From Spraguea lophii (taxonomy: Eukaryota > Microsporidia > Spragueidae), in the NCBI GenBank assembly GCA_001887945.1, contig LDOQ01000289.1:1-64000 (forward strand): a stretch of DNA of 64,000 nucleotides, written 5' to 3'. The position numbers and the translations under genes are program-made. Positions 1-10,434 of this stretch are shown piece after piece; within the stretch, counting starts at the first letter, position 1, and every line of letters begins with the position of its first letter. Below the pieces are notes generated by a model, which worked only from the letters and a program-made list of their open reading frames with translations, did not search any database and had not been told where the DNA came from.

Positions 1-108
1 CCTACATCTCAAAATGTTTTTAGATCCACTTTTCTCTGACAACTTATGTAAACAACAGAAACATAAAGATTTAGATATTAATAGAGTTTTTAACGTATTA
101 AACAACGT

Positions 109-375
109 ATGAAATTCAAATTTTTTCGTCATTTTTTTACAAAAAAAAGAAGGGTTCAAAAAAAATTAATTACTTTCAAAAATGGCCCGTATTCGTTTCA
201 TCTGCCCCAGTTTCTTTCAATCTTGGATTTTTTAAGAAATAAAAACGCTAATTATTTATTTTTACTGTCTTGTTCACCGGAATACAATTCACTAGAAAAT
301 ATATTTTTCAGTTTTAAAAAGTTATACGATCAGAAAATGACCTGTTGTTATTTCAAGAGATATGCTAATAAATGA
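109..375 (+). pseudogene. Fragment of an IS630/Tc1-mariner-type (DDE) transposase
   Basis: An 88-codon open stretch whose C-terminal half resembles the end of Tc1/IS630-like transposases. Around residues 55-70 the text SCSPEYNSLENIFFSFKK matches the family pattern P-x-S-P-x-x-N-P-x-E-N-x-x-x-x-x-K that carries the last catalytic acid. The stretch KNGPYSFHLPQF before it sits where the family normally has D-N-A-x-x-H, so the preceding catalytic Asp is gone. The N-terminal two thirds of a transposase is missing and bases 1-108 hold nothing further that I can read. I infer a decayed, inactive transposon end. Confidence 0.5.
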
Positions 376-631
376 TATTTAAAACATAATTAGAGAGTTT
401 AATAACAATGATATTGTTTTTTTTGAATATTTTTTTAATATTATGTAGGATAGAATAAATTATATTTTAAACAGGGATGATAATTAAAAACGGATGAAAC
501 ATTTTTGGAATTTAAAATATTTGTTTTAAAAAAAATTCCATTGATTTTCGGTTTATTCTGTAAATAGATGTTTAAATTATTTATTAATTTACTTAATTAT
601 AAAATTTTACTTATTTATATCAGTATAAAAT

Positions 632-704
632 TGGAGAACCCGGGCTTCGATCCCGGCACCTCTCGCACGCTAAGCGAGCGCTCTACCAACTGAGCTAATC
701 CCCC
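632..704 (-). tRNA. tRNA-Ala (anticodon AGC)
   Basis: Read on the minus strand, the 73 nt fold as a cloverleaf. There is an acceptor stem beginning GGGGGAT, a D-arm TAGCTCAGTTGGTAGAGC that fits the A box, an anticodon stem CTCGC/GCGAG around loop TTAGCGT (anticodon AGC), a T-arm GGGATCGAAGCCC and discriminator base A. No intron is seen. It lies upstream of the secreted-protein gene at 864. Confidence 0.96.
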
Positions 705-863
705 TTCATCATTTCTGTTTTTCTACTTCATATAATACATTGAAACAGATTATACACTTTTATAATCAATCTTTTAGATAACATTGTGATCCTTTACGTT
801 TCACAAGTTATTGGATCTTTTTGAAACTTTGTTAAGAATAAATAAATACTCTTCTAAGAAACT

Positions 864-3410
864 ATGATAATTAGTATGTTTGTATTTTTATTGACATTTT
901 TTCCATTTGGAAAATCAGAAAGTAGAATTGTTGTTTCTTTGAGAAATAAAGAAGAATTAGGTATGTTTGAATCTTTGTTAAATAATCTTAACCTTTTGAA
1001 AAACGATAATGATTCACACAATTTAATATCTAGTAGTGCAATAGAAAAGTCAGATGCGGTGGATGCTTCAGCTGCTAAGGGTGACGAAAAAACAGGAGGT
1101 AAAGATACTGCAGCACAAAAGGCACCTAAAAAGAAAAAACCAGAACCTAAAGCACCAAAAAAGGATGTAAAGAAAAAAGAGGAAAAAAAGAAAGATGTAA
1201 AGAAAAAGGATGAAAAAAAGAAAGACGAAAAGAAAAAGGACGATAAGAAGAAAGATGTAAAGAAAAAAGAGGAAAAAAAGAAAGATGAAAAGAAAAAGAC
1301 TGAAAAGAAGAAAGATGAAAAGAAGAAGTCCGAGAAAAAGAAAGAAGAAAAGAAAAAAGATGACAAAAAGAAAAATAGCAAAAAAGATGAAAAAGGGAAA
1401 GATGATAAAAAAGAAAAGAAGAAAAAAGACGATAAAAAGGATAAGAAGAAAGATGATGTAAAACATGACAAAAAGAAAAAAGAAGAAAAGGATAAAAAGG
1501 AAAAAGATAAAAAGAAAGCAGAGAGTAAATCAAAAAAGAAAGAAACAAAGAAAGATGTTAAAACTAGTTCTAAAAAAGACGATAAAACAACTAAAAAATC
1601 AGAAAGTATTGCATCAACTGCTGACAAACAAAAATCAGAAAGTGTTAAAAAATCTGTATCTTCACCATCAATATCTTCTGCAGGGCAATCTTCAGCGGCA
1701 CCCACATCCTCTATAAGTTCTAATGTTCAAGCTTCAGCTTCTTCTGTTGGTGTGAGCTCTGTGGCATCATCAGTACCTACCTCTTCCACATTATCTTCAG
1801 TGATGTCATCAGCACCTATCTCGTCCGCGTTATCTTCAGTAATGTCATCAGCACCAATATCTTCGGCCATGTCATCAGCAATGGCATCTACGCTTTCTTC
1901 TGGTATGCCTTCTGGTACATCATCGGCAATTCTTAGCCAGAGTGTTGCCATACAGAATAAGCTTGATGAAGTTTCTAAAGTAGCTATGATAAGAGACAAT
2001 GTTGATAATAAAAAAGTAGAAGAGGTATTAAAAGATTGTAAGGACTGTAAAAAAGTAGATCAAGTACTTGTTTATTGGAATGGTAAATATTTTACAGATT
2101 ATACCGGTAATGTTAAAATGGAGAAAGTTGGCGATAAAATTGTAGATAAGTCGGGATTATTTGTTGGTAAAGATTGTGGATGTAAAAAGAAGGATATCCC
2201 CAATTCCGGTAAACTTACTGAAACTGGTTTATATCAAGATAAATCCGTGAAAGATGAAGATGTGAAAAAACAGAAAGATACAATAAATAAAGTTTGTCAA
2301 AATACAGAACAAGAACTTGAAAAGCAGGGAGTTCAAGCATCTGCTTCAATAGGTGCAGGCCCGCAATCAATAGGACCTTCGAGTATAGGAGCTGGTCAAC
2401 AAGCAAGTCAGGGCGCAAATCAAAGTATTGGTCAGCAAGCAACTTCAGCTTCGGCACAAAGCGATGCACAAATTGCTAATCAAGTTAATAATCAATCAGC
2501 TAATCAAAATGTAAACCAAGCTACTAGTCAAAGTATCGGACAAAGCTCACAACAAACATCCAATCAAAACGTTGGACAAAATGTTAATCAAGCAGCAAAT
2601 CAGAGCGTAGCACAGTCCATAGGTCAAACATCCAACCAAAATATCGGGCAAAATGTTAATCAAGCAGCAAACCAGAATGTAGCACAATCTGTAGGTCAAA
2701 CATCCAATCAAAATATCGGACAAGATGCTAATCAAATAACCAATCAAAGCGGAAATCAGGCAGTTAATCAAAATGTTGCACAAAATACAGAACAACAAGC
2801 TAATCAAAACATATCACCAATAGCTCCTACCGCTCCACCAATTATAACCCCACAATCGGAAATACCTAACCAACAACCCATAGCAACCGATATTCAGTTA
2901 GTAACAGAATACATTGAAATCCCCCTTTCTGAATTAGAATGTTGTATTGATGATGAAACTAGTGAAGAATATGTAGAATGTGAAGAAGACATAAAGAAAA
3001 ATAAATTAACAAACAATAATTGTCAAATAAAAAAGAAATGCAGAAGGTGTTCCGAACCTAAAAAAGAATTAGATTATAAAACAGAATATGTTACTATGTT
3101 ACAACATTTTACGGAATTTTTAACCAAATACAAGACGGAAACATGTACAGAAACGGAAAGAGAAACAATCACCTCGATGAAAATCATAACAAACACTACA
3201 ACCAAGAATAATACAAAAACAATAACAACAAGTAGTATTTTTTATACTACATACACAAAAGAAGAACCAAAGAAGGAGGATGATGAAATTATTACAATAA
3301 ATACTACTGTAACGTTACCTCCAGGAAGAAGTAAAATTAAATGTGAACCAGATAAAAGATGTAAAGAGATGAATCCTTGTAGTATTATAAGATGTAGCCA
3401 GCTTGAATAA
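864..3410 (+). CDS. Large secreted Lys-, Ser-, Gln/Asn- and Thr-rich modular protein (spore wall/polar tube candidate)
   Basis: An 848-residue protein with a hydrophobic N-terminal signal (residues 1-18, ending near FGKSES). It is built of blocks: a run of about 160 residues of KKKDEKKK-type repeats (about 85-245), a Ser-rich linker (245-365), a compact Cys-containing domain (about 385-475, with YWNGKYFTDY and LTETGLYQDK), a Gln/Asn-rich array of 24-residue repeats around NQNVGQNVNQAANQ (490-670), and a Thr-rich Cys-containing tail ending MNPCSIIRCSQ. The compact domain and the P-C-x-x-I-x-C tail recur in the protein at 35349-36149. I recognise no named family. Its composition suits an extracellular structural protein such as a polar tube or spore wall component, which is inference. 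No CCC motif is seen before the ATG. A second ATG lies four codons in. Confidence 0.85.
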   Translation: MIISMFVFLLTFFPFGKSESRIVVSLRNKEELGMFESLLNNLNLLKNDNDSHNLISSSAIEKSDAVDASAAKGDEKTGGKDTAAQKAPKKKKPEPKAPKKDVKKKEEKKKDVKKKDEKKKDEKKKDDKKKDVKKKEEKKKDEKKKTEKKKDEKKKSEKKKEEKKKDDKKKNSKKDEKGKDDKKEKKKKDDKKDKKKDDVKHDKKKKEEKDKKEKDKKKAESKSKKKETKKDVKTSSKKDDKTTKKSESIASTADKQKSESVKKSVSSPSISSAGQSSAAPTSSISSNVQASASSVGVSSVASSVPTSSTLSSVMSSAPISSALSSVMSSAPISSAMSSAMASTLSSGMPSGTSSAILSQSVAIQNKLDEVSKVAMIRDNVDNKKVEEVLKDCKDCKKVDQVLVYWNGKYFTDYTGNVKMEKVGDKIVDKSGLFVGKDCGCKKKDIPNSGKLTETGLYQDKSVKDEDVKKQKDTINKVCQNTEQELEKQGVQASASIGAGPQSIGPSSIGAGQQASQGANQSIGQQATSASAQSDAQIANQVNNQSANQNVNQATSQSIGQSSQQTSNQNVGQNVNQAANQSVAQSIGQTSNQNIGQNVNQAANQNVAQSVGQTSNQNIGQDANQITNQSGNQAVNQNVAQNTEQQANQNISPIAPTAPPIITPQSEIPNQQPIATDIQLVTEYIEIPLSELECCIDDETSEEYVECEEDIKKNKLTNNNCQIKKKCRRCSEPKKELDYKTEYVTMLQHFTEFLTKYKTETCTETERETITSMKIITNTTTKNNTKTITTSSIFYTTYTKEEPKKEDDEIITINTTVTLPPGRSKIKCEPDKRCKEMNPCSIIRCSQLE
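1160..1370 (+). repeat. Purine-rich tandem repeat coding for KKKDEKKK
   Basis: The coding strand is almost entirely A and G, built of imperfect 12-24 base units such as AAAGATGAAAAGAAAAAG. It codes for alternating KKK and acidic pairs in the secreted protein. The opposite strand has long Phe/Ser-rich open frames that are shadows of this bias. Confidence 0.8.
2557..2740 (+). repeat. 72-bp repeat coding for a 24-residue Gln/Asn-rich unit
   Basis: About two and a half copies of a 24-codon unit (TSNQNIGQNVNQAANQ followed by xVAQSxGQ) with few differences between copies, so the array expanded recently or is kept similar by unequal exchange. It lies within the secreted protein at 864-3410. Confidence 0.8.
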
Positions 3411-4518
3411 ATCTTAATTTTATAATAAAACATTATTTTTTTATATTATTATTTGTTTTCTTTCTCTTATTGTTAAAATTGAAATCCTTTTTTTTATTAT
3501 ACAGGACCTTTATAGATGAAATAATATTTTTTTACAAAGAAATGTATTAAAGTAATTATATACTAAAACAGATGTTTGAAAATAAATAAAAACTTTATAT
3601 TTATATATTCTTTTATTTCTGTCTTGTACAATAATATTAATTTTTTTAGCTTTTACTTATTTAGTGTATTTCAATTTAGTATTAAGTAATATCTGTATAA
3701 TAATACGTGAAGTTAAGGTTAAAATTTCATTAGAACAAAAGAAAAAACCATTATGTATAAAAATTTAAGATTTTAAAGTATAATGTTAGATTGATTAATA
3801 CATGTCAATTGATTCATATTTATTATATATTTTTAAGGAATCGAAGGATTTAAGCTGTTGCTATTCTATCATAAAGTTTCAAATGGTATTAAAACTTTAT
3901 TATAAACTAAAAGAATATTAAATATATTTCATTGAAGATGTCAGGCATTTATTTAAAGAATAAAAAAATTATCAAATTACATTTTAGATATAACTAAAAA
4001 TATTGTTCAGAATATAATGTCAAATTCAAAATATAGAATATGTTAGAAATATTTCATAATCCTTTATAAGAAAAAATATAAATTAAAAAATAAAATTTCG
4101 GGTTTATATTATATTTTTAAAATTTTAAAAAGGTATTATGGTAATATATTTCAGAGTAAAAATACACGACCGTTATTTTTGTAATTATCGTAATGGGCAA
4201 AAGTAATTTTAATTTTAGATCCTAACTTATTATTAAAAAACATTATCACCAGCGGAAAATAATTGAAAAAAATTAATTATAATGTAGAAAAGTTTAAGCA
4301 TAATGAATATACTATTTATTAAGTTTTATACCTTGTAACAAAAATTTTTTGATAGTTTTAATGATATTTCCTTAATATAGTTACAATTTAACTCAAAAAA
4401 CGTAATTTATTTTTTGTTATTTTTTATTAGGAAAGATCGTAATTTTCAAGAGTTTGAATTATTTCATTATGCATACGATCCTGGTTATTTGAACCCTTAA
4501 TATTTCTTATAAATTATT
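3411..4518. other. Intergenic AT-rich stretch
   Basis: About 1.1 kb between convergent genes. I see no open frame with family features, no tRNA and no clear copy of the dispersed repeats. Confidence 0.6.
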
Positions 4519-5457
4519 TTAATCGTATTTTTCAATCTCGACCATACATTCAACATCCTGTTTAAATTTATTATGTAAATCATCGTCTGGATTATAGCAA
4601 GCAACATCGTAAGTATTTTTTTTTATTTTCTTAGCAATATTCATATTTGATTCAGATATATCTTTACATTCAAAAAACAAGTAGTCTTTATCAAAAGGAC
4701 GTGCTAGACATATATTATTTTCAATTGTATATTCGTGCGAATTTTCTATATCGGAAAGTAAAATCCCTGGATCAGCAAATAGTAAATTAATTATGGGACA
4801 TTCTTTATTTTTCTTTTTAATACGTAAATTACTCAACTCCCAAGAATCTGTATTTGAATCTGAATAAGACACAGAATATATTTCATTTGGATATGATTTA
4901 TCATGAATCTCTGAATTAAATTGAATATTTTTGACCATTTTCAGTGTAACCTTATGAGGAGTATCAAATAAAGGTTTTAATATACTCGTCATATTATAAT
5001 ACGGCGAAACCCAAGAAGAGTCACGGATTTTTTTATTAACTTCGAAATACATAAATGTTTCAAATTTGTATATATCATCGACGATGGCAGTTACGTTAAA
5101 AACAATAGAGTTTACCTTTATCTTTATATTATGTTTGTTTTGTTCGCTCATGTTATTTGAATTTATACGAATTTCTCCCTTTCCGTGTTTAAGAAAAGAA
5201 CTAAGCTGGAATCCATAAAAAATCATTTCAGTGATTTTGATTGTTTTAATCGTTTCCTTACGTTCTCCACTGGAATAAGTTTGGGTATAATCACCAAGCA
5301 CTTCATATCCATATTCGTTAATAATGCATGGTTTTATAATTATATCTTTTTCTTTAGATATTTTATCACTTCCTGCTTCCTTAATATTATTTTCAAATGT
5401 TTTAAAATATTTTATATAATTTATGAACAAGTTCAAAAAATTAAGCATGGTTTTCAT
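4519..5457 (-). CDS. Lineage-specific protein, paralogue of the one at 43141-44196
   Basis: 312 residues, no known family recognised. The N-terminus (LNFLNLFINYIKYFKTFENN) nearly matches its paralogue (LGFLNLFINYMKYFETFRYN). Further shared points are the IKIT motif near residue 72, a segment x-x-x-I-x-F-x-V-T-A-I-V-D near residue 110 and a late LSNLRIKK/INNLTIKK segment. About 80 bases upstream are also conserved between the two genes, which argues that both are expressed. The N-terminal segment is aromatic and hydrophobic but not a classic signal peptide. It ends with acidic and charged residues. Function unknown. Confidence 0.8.
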   Translation of the reverse strand: MKTMLNFLNLFINYIKYFKTFENNIKEAGSDKISKEKDIIIKPCIINEYGYEVLGDYTQTYSSGERKETIKTIKITEMIFYGFQLSSFLKHGKGEIRINSNNMSEQNKHNIKIKVNSIVFNVTAIVDDIYKFETFMYFEVNKKIRDSSWVSPYYNMTSILKPLFDTPHKVTLKMVKNIQFNSEIHDKSYPNEIYSVSYSDSNTDSWELSNLRIKKKNKECPIINLLFADPGILLSDIENSHEYTIENNICLARPFDKDYLFFECKDISESNMNIAKKIKKNTYDVACYNPDDDLHNKFKQDVECMVEIEKYD

Positions 5458-5460
5458 TTT

Positions 5461-5492
5461 ATTTTCTTATTTAAGCGTAAAAGATCAAAAAA
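5461..5492 (-). promoter_or_regulatory. Upstream motif shared with the paralogous gene at 43141
   Basis: On the minus strand, GATCTTTTACGCTTAAATAA lies just upstream of the ATG at 5457. The same text with two changes, preceded by a similar A/T-rich block, stands 10-40 bases before the ATG at 43141. The match goes beyond the general AT bias. It may be a promoter or simply recent duplication. Confidence 0.45.
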
Positions 5493-5799
5493 TTTATTAT
5501 TTTCTTTTGAAATTTTTTAAAATTCCATTTCAAAAAAAAAATAATGTGAAAATAATTATATAAAGATTTATAAGTAAATAAATGCTATATTTAAAAAATA
5601 ATTTTTTTATAATGATTTCAAAAAATTAATTAAAAAATCTTTGTAATATTTTTAATTTCATTGGAATAAAAAAACAAAGGAATAAAATATATAATAGCTT
5701 ACATGAAAACTTTAAATTTAATAACAATAAATGGTTTCAATATGAAAATTTTAAAAAGATTTAATTTATAAGATCTTTATATATTAGTAGATTTTATAT

Positions 5800-6281
5800 A
5801 GTCGCGTTTGGCCCAACGGTCGTGGGGTGGTAACCAAACCCCAAGCCTAGCGGGTTCGGATCCCTCATCCAGAAGAATTTTCAAAAAACAATAATAAAAG
5901 ACAGAAGAGAAGAAAAAGGTCGTTGAGTGGATGAGGGGTTGATAGCGCAGCATTAGCTGTGCCTTGTATGGCGGCCCCACTATTAGATTAAATAATGTTT
6001 AACTGATGTAGTTGCAATTTCTGTATTGATTTGTGACTCGACCAATAGTATGCAACGAAAAAGGTTGGGAATTCCTTAAAAACTAAGAGGGGCGGCAACG
6101 TGCACCAAACGCAAAATCCTAACACTTGGAGCATAAGGTAAGATGAGATTAATGCATATCTGTAGTGAAACTAGTTAGTACAACTTTATATATGTTTTAG
6201 GAACCAAAGGTTTCAGACTATGATAGGCCACAACCGGTCAATGAACTTTGACAAATAAAAGTTTCATTAATAAAAAAAAAC
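5800..6281 (+). mobile_element. SINE-like element, full length, copy 1
   Basis: About 480 bases. The 5' head is tRNA-related, with an A-box-like TTGGCCCAACGG (5808-5819) and a B-box-like GGTTCGGATCC (5853-5863). The body ends in AATAAAAGTTTCATTAATAA plus an A-rich tail. The element is flanked by a perfect 12-bp direct repeat TAGATTTTATAT (5788-5799 and 6282-6293), the target-site duplication expected after retroposition. Related full-length copies are at 10816, 14787, 60496 and 61912. No protein-coding frame is needed: the short frames here are shadows. Confidence 0.85.
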
Positions 6282-6854
6282 TAGATTTTATATTTCAGAA
6301 ATACTCAAGATTGTATTATTTATATTTTTTATTTTAAAGTTTCCATAATATTTATGCCATGAAAATTTATATTTGTTAATTCTTTTTTTCATAGTTTTTT
6401 TAAAAGTTTAAGCAGATAATTTACTTGTATTAAATATTTTGGTAATTTATAATTTGTTTTTATTTTGTATATTTACAGATTTACATGCCGAATTCTGTGT
6501 ATTTCTTCTCTTACATTTAACGAGATTTCAATATCCTTTGTGGTATAACATCGAATAAGTCATCATCAATATTTTAATTAATTTAAACTACGTCGGATAA
6601 TTATTTCTTTAGTTTATTAATCTAATTATCACTTAAAAGACAACCAGTATAGTTATCGAGATGTTCGCTATCTGTTCACCCTCATTTTTTTGGAATTTTA
6701 CGTAATTGAATAATGTAACTAATATAAAATGTCGATGATCATTTATTATTAGTCATAAATATGTTTTAAAGGTATATTATATTAAGAGATCTATTTTTAG
6801 TCTGTGGTGTACCTCCTATTATAGTATTCTCGGGGTTTTAATATATTTGAAATA
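6282..6854. other. Intergenic AT-rich stretch
   Basis: No supported gene or repeat found. Confidence 0.5.
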
Positions 6855-7110
6855 TATGCTGGCTTTATGATGCATCTTAATTACGCCTTGTATAATGACC
6901 ATGATATTAAATTAAATATAACTCAGTTGGTATGATTATAATATTTGTATTAATTAATAGCCTGTGCAATAATATGTCATTAAAGATGTTTGGATACCAT
7001 TTGAACTTGAAGTATCTAGCAACACATATTATAAATTATATCCACTCCATTATAGCCTAAATAAGATAAGGTTGATAAATATACATAGAAAAGTAGATAT
7101 TAATTCATAT
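6855..7110 (+). mobile_element. Decayed SINE-like fragment
   Basis: Weak but ordered similarity to the middle of the SINE-like element. GCCTTGTATAATGACC, then ATTAAATTAAATATAACT, then TTGTATTAATTAAT, then CAATAATATG follow in the same order as in the copy at 5800. The head and the clean 3' end are not recognisable. Confidence 0.4.
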
Positions 7111-7514
7111 AATCGACAATATTAAATAATTTTATAGTATTTTAACCATTAGTAGAATTCACAACTAAAAACATTATTTTTTTTAATCTTCAATTATTTT
7201 AAAAAAGAAAAAGTAGAGAATGATTTTCGATGATCTTTCATATTATGTAGATAATGGATAATAAATTTTAAACATTTGTTATAGAATTTAAACATTATGA
7301 ATTCTAAAAAATATTATTCATCGTTTATTTAATGAATTATAGATTAATAAATGATATTGGGAATCATAATAAAATGAAAAATATTGAAATAAATTGTCTT
7401 TGTATTTAACATACGAATTTACTGGCCAATTTTCATACGTTCTCTGTCTCACAAAGTTTTAGTTTTCATCACTATCACGTTTTATCTATAAAAATAAAAT
7501 TTACAAGATTTAGT
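7111..7514. other. Intergenic AT-rich stretch before the secreted-protein gene
   Basis: No gene or RNA seen. A slightly less AT-rich patch (TTCATACGTTCTCTGTCTCAC, about 7430-7452) precedes the start at 7515 and could be promoter sequence. Confidence 0.4.
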
Positions 7515-9104
7515 ATGTTAATTTGTAATATTTCATTGATAACAATATTTCAATTTATTCTTTCTGATGTATTGGATGGTGTTGGTGTCGAAGAAATGGA
7601 AAAAGCTATTAATTCAAATCTTAATAATAGTGAAGAAGATGGGAAAATAGAAAAATCTGCTAAGGCATTTAATATATTTAACAATAAAGATGATAATCCA
7701 TTGTCCAGTTCATCTAATACTTCAGTGTCATCTACAGCTAATCCTTTGTCTATTTCAAAAGAGAATTATAATGATCCAACAAATGAGAGTTTGGAAAACA
7801 GTCCAAAAATTATTGTAAAAGGCGATTTTGATACAAAAAAATTAGGAAAAAAGATAGCAGACATTTTAAATTCAATTAATAAAGATAAAAAGAAATCTGG
7901 TACAGATGAAAAATCCAAAGAAAAGGAGACTGCAATACAGGTAATAATAAAGGACGTAGATGGTACTGATAAAGAACTTATATATAAAACAATAAAAAAC
8001 AATGGAGATGAAGTAGAAGTTGTAGATGCGATAATGGAAAAACTTAAATTACAAAGAGGACAAAAAGAAATAAAAGGTAATGATAATATTAAAACAACTG
8101 AAAAGAAGGAGAATTTTAATACTATAGAAAGCAAATTATTAAATGAAGATAATCTATCAGAAGAGAAAAAGAATGACAGTAAATTTTTATTTTTTAATAA
8201 AAATAAAAAAGATGATACAGATACAGAATATGCATATATGAACACAAAAAATGGTGTACAAAAAGTAAAACTAAAAATTAAGAAAATAACATATTTTGAT
8301 TCATTCCTTGATTTTAAAACAGATGGTGTAGTAAATACTATAGCATCTACGAAGATTGTTTCTAAAACATATACAGAATCAAAGTCCATTATATCAACGT
8401 TATCTAAGATTATTTCAACAACATCGACGTTTTTAAAAACTGTACCATCCACAATAAAATTAACATCTACAGTACCTACTACATTTACTTTAACTTCAAC
8501 ATTGTCGAAGACTACGCCATCCACAGTAAATAAGACATCTACGGTACCGAGAACATTAACTATTACATCAACAATAACCAAAACAATACAACCTAAATTA
8601 AGTAAAGATATCAATAGAATAAATACAAGAATAAAAGAGAACATAAAAGAAACCCAAATCATATCTCCACTTCCTGCATCTTTATCTAAGAGTATAAGCT
8701 CTAAAAAAAGTACATCAATCTTAGATGTTAGAAGGGAAACCATAAGTCTTAAAATAACTCTCCCGAAATCTACATCCACCAAGAAAACGGCAAAAAAGGA
8801 AAGGTGCATTAGCAGTACTATTAGCGTATCTAGCAAAGCCGTAAAATCTGAAAACCCAATTACCACAAAAATAGCTCCCAAGGCTATAAAGATTGATAAA
8901 AAACCAGATGATACAATTTTAAATGTATTTAAAAATTTAAAAGATGCAGATGACAAAGAGAATAAAAATAACGCTAATGCAAAATCAAAGAACAAACATA
9001 TTAAGGTGAATGGTACATTACATACAGATAAAAAAAGTGAATTAGGAGATAAAAATTTCAAGTTCTGGGGATATATAGAAAATATGATGGATGGTGGAAG
9101 ATAA
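7515..9104 (+). CDS. Secreted Thr/Ser-rich repeat protein
   Basis: 529 residues starting with a signal peptide (ICNISLITIFQFILS). A Ser-rich segment follows, then a lysine-rich domain (about 95-200) with VIIKDVDGTDKELIYKTIK. This segment weakly resembles LVLILDKDNKGMDKEIVIK in the secreted protein at 35349-36149. A Thr/Ser-rich array (about 275-365) has repeats such as TSTVPTTFTLTSTLSKT, and a basic tail follows. The two other large plus-strand secreted genes (864, 32352) also have such TVT/TIT runs. No named family recognised. An extracellular or spore-structure role is inference. Confidence 0.82.
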   Translation: MLICNISLITIFQFILSDVLDGVGVEEMEKAINSNLNNSEEDGKIEKSAKAFNIFNNKDDNPLSSSSNTSVSSTANPLSISKENYNDPTNESLENSPKIIVKGDFDTKKLGKKIADILNSINKDKKKSGTDEKSKEKETAIQVIIKDVDGTDKELIYKTIKNNGDEVEVVDAIMEKLKLQRGQKEIKGNDNIKTTEKKENFNTIESKLLNEDNLSEEKKNDSKFLFFNKNKKDDTDTEYAYMNTKNGVQKVKLKIKKITYFDSFLDFKTDGVVNTIASTKIVSKTYTESKSIISTLSKIISTTSTFLKTVPSTIKLTSTVPTTFTLTSTLSKTTPSTVNKTSTVPRTLTITSTITKTIQPKLSKDINRINTRIKENIKETQIISPLPASLSKSISSKKSTSILDVRRETISLKITLPKSTSTKKTAKKERCISSTISVSSKAVKSENPITTKIAPKAIKIDKKPDDTILNVFKNLKDADDKENKNNANAKSKNKHIKVNGTLHTDKKSELGDKNFKFWGYIENMMDGGR

Positions 9105-9303
9105 TTGTCAATAAAATATTTTTATTTTAAAAGAAATATAAAATATTCTTTTATAAAAGAATTATAAAATGTATTTTGTATAATAAATAATAAAATATTT
9201 TAACAATATGTAAAATTTTAAAAAGAATAAATATTCAATTATTTAATCCTCGATATTTAAAAACAAAAACTTCCACAACTAATTTTTAATCATAATTCTC
9301 ATG

Positions 9304-10260
9304 TCATAACACACATCGTTTTTCGTTCTTCATGAATTGATCGTATATTTTATTAATCATTTCCGTACAATCTGTACCAATGATGATATTTAATAATATC
9401 TTACACAATATTTTTATTTCCTTCTCATTACACATACCATACATCACATTTATATCTTCTTTAAATTCTTTCAAATTCATCCATTTATTAGCCAATTTTA
9501 TAAATTTTTCATCAACTAAATTTATATGATGGGTATAGATATATGATAACTGTTCCTTTGATTTTTGAATATTATCACAATAATTTATTTTTAATCCATT
9601 GGTGTCTGATACCTTTATCTTTAAAACATTTAAATTTGAAAAATTTGATGTTTTTATAGTTTTTACGGGATAACTTAATTTCCAAGGATCGAAATTTTCA
9701 TGATCAAAAGATTTCTCGCTAAATAAATTTAGTGCATACATGCCCTCTACAATAATTACTTTAAAATTATCATTTACTATCCAATATGGACCTTGTGATT
9801 CCTTTGTTATAAAACTAAATTTATAAGTTGGTATTTCTTTACCACTACCACAATATTCAATTTCTGTACTATCGATTGAACATCTAGATGAGTCATGATT
9901 CACATCATTTGTTAAATATTTCATACTCTTATTTATTTTATCCCAATCATAAGCACCAGGATTAAAATAATTATATTCTCTTTCATCTCTCTTAAGTTCA
10001 AAACTTTTATAAAAATTTTCTAAATTGAGTAAGAAATTACTTATTTTATATTTTTGAAGTATACTCTGAATAAATAACGATAACCTGTGCTTTTTAGATG
10101 TTTTTGGAGTATGTATTGCGATTATCAATTGCTCATTGGAATTTTCATACCATGATTTTATAATGGTTTCTACTTTTTCTTCATTATTGAGTATACCAGT
10201 TAATTGAACTGTATCAGAATCACTAGAATAAATATTTTCTCTGTTTTCTTTTAAATTCAT
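9304..10260 (-). CDS. Uridine-kinase-like protein lacking the P-loop (probable pseudoenzyme)
   Basis: 318 residues. Several uridine kinase landmarks appear in order: first strand LIIAIHTP (45-52), NFYKSFELKRDE (82-93; the family has D-x-F/Y-Y), NPGAYDWD (100-107; family N/D-H-P-x-A-F/M-D), IPTYKF (143-148; family V-P-x-Y-D-F) and VIIVEGMYAL (168-177; family V-I-I-x-E-G-I). The phosphate-binding loop G-x-S-x-S-G-K-T/S is replaced by HTPKTSKKH, and the catalytic Asp position reads Glu. The fold is probably kept but ATP phosphoryl transfer should be lost. The C-terminal part (about 210-318) is unrecognised. CCTTAATG at the start resembles the CCC-type starts nearby. The family assignment rests on spaced motifs, so it is moderate. 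Confidence 0.65.
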   Translation of the reverse strand: MNLKENRENIYSSDSDTVQLTGILNNEEKVETIIKSWYENSNEQLIIAIHTPKTSKKHRLSLFIQSILQKYKISNFLLNLENFYKSFELKRDEREYNYFNPGAYDWDKINKSMKYLTNDVNHDSSRCSIDSTEIEYCGSGKEIPTYKFSFITKESQGPYWIVNDNFKVIIVEGMYALNLFSEKSFDHENFDPWKLSYPVKTIKTSNFSNLNVLKIKVSDTNGLKINYCDNIQKSKEQLSYIYTHHINLVDEKFIKLANKWMNLKEFKEDINVMYGMCNEKEIKILCKILLNIIIGTDCTEMINKIYDQFMKNEKRCVL

Positions 10261-10434
10261 TAAGGATATAATATTTTATAAAAATTATACCTAAAATAAT
10301 TTTTAGATCATTTTAAAATTTTTTCACGTCAAAAAAATTAATATTAATTTTTTTTTATTATATGAATAGATAAATAAAATAAAATAATTTTATATATATA
10401 TTACCGTATTTTCATTTTTAAAAAATGAAACTTT

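Noticed and set aside
854..1705. Long minus-strand Phe/Ser-rich open frames opposite the secreted Lys-rich protein (also at 1068-1466, 1147-1548)
   Set aside because: They are the complement of the KKKDEKKK repeats. The plus-strand frame has a signal peptide and folded domains.
5801..5873. True tRNA gene at the SINE head
   Set aside because: A and B boxes are present, but the acceptor and anticodon stems do not pair canonically and the same sequence heads several dispersed, flanked copies.
5777..5980. 67-codon minus-strand frame over the head of a SINE-like copy
   Set aside because: Antisense of the tRNA-like head, not kept in other copies.
7766..9061. 431-codon minus-strand frame opposite the Thr/Ser-rich secreted gene
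   Set aside because: Hydrophobic complement of a Thr/Ser/Lys-rich frame with no family features.
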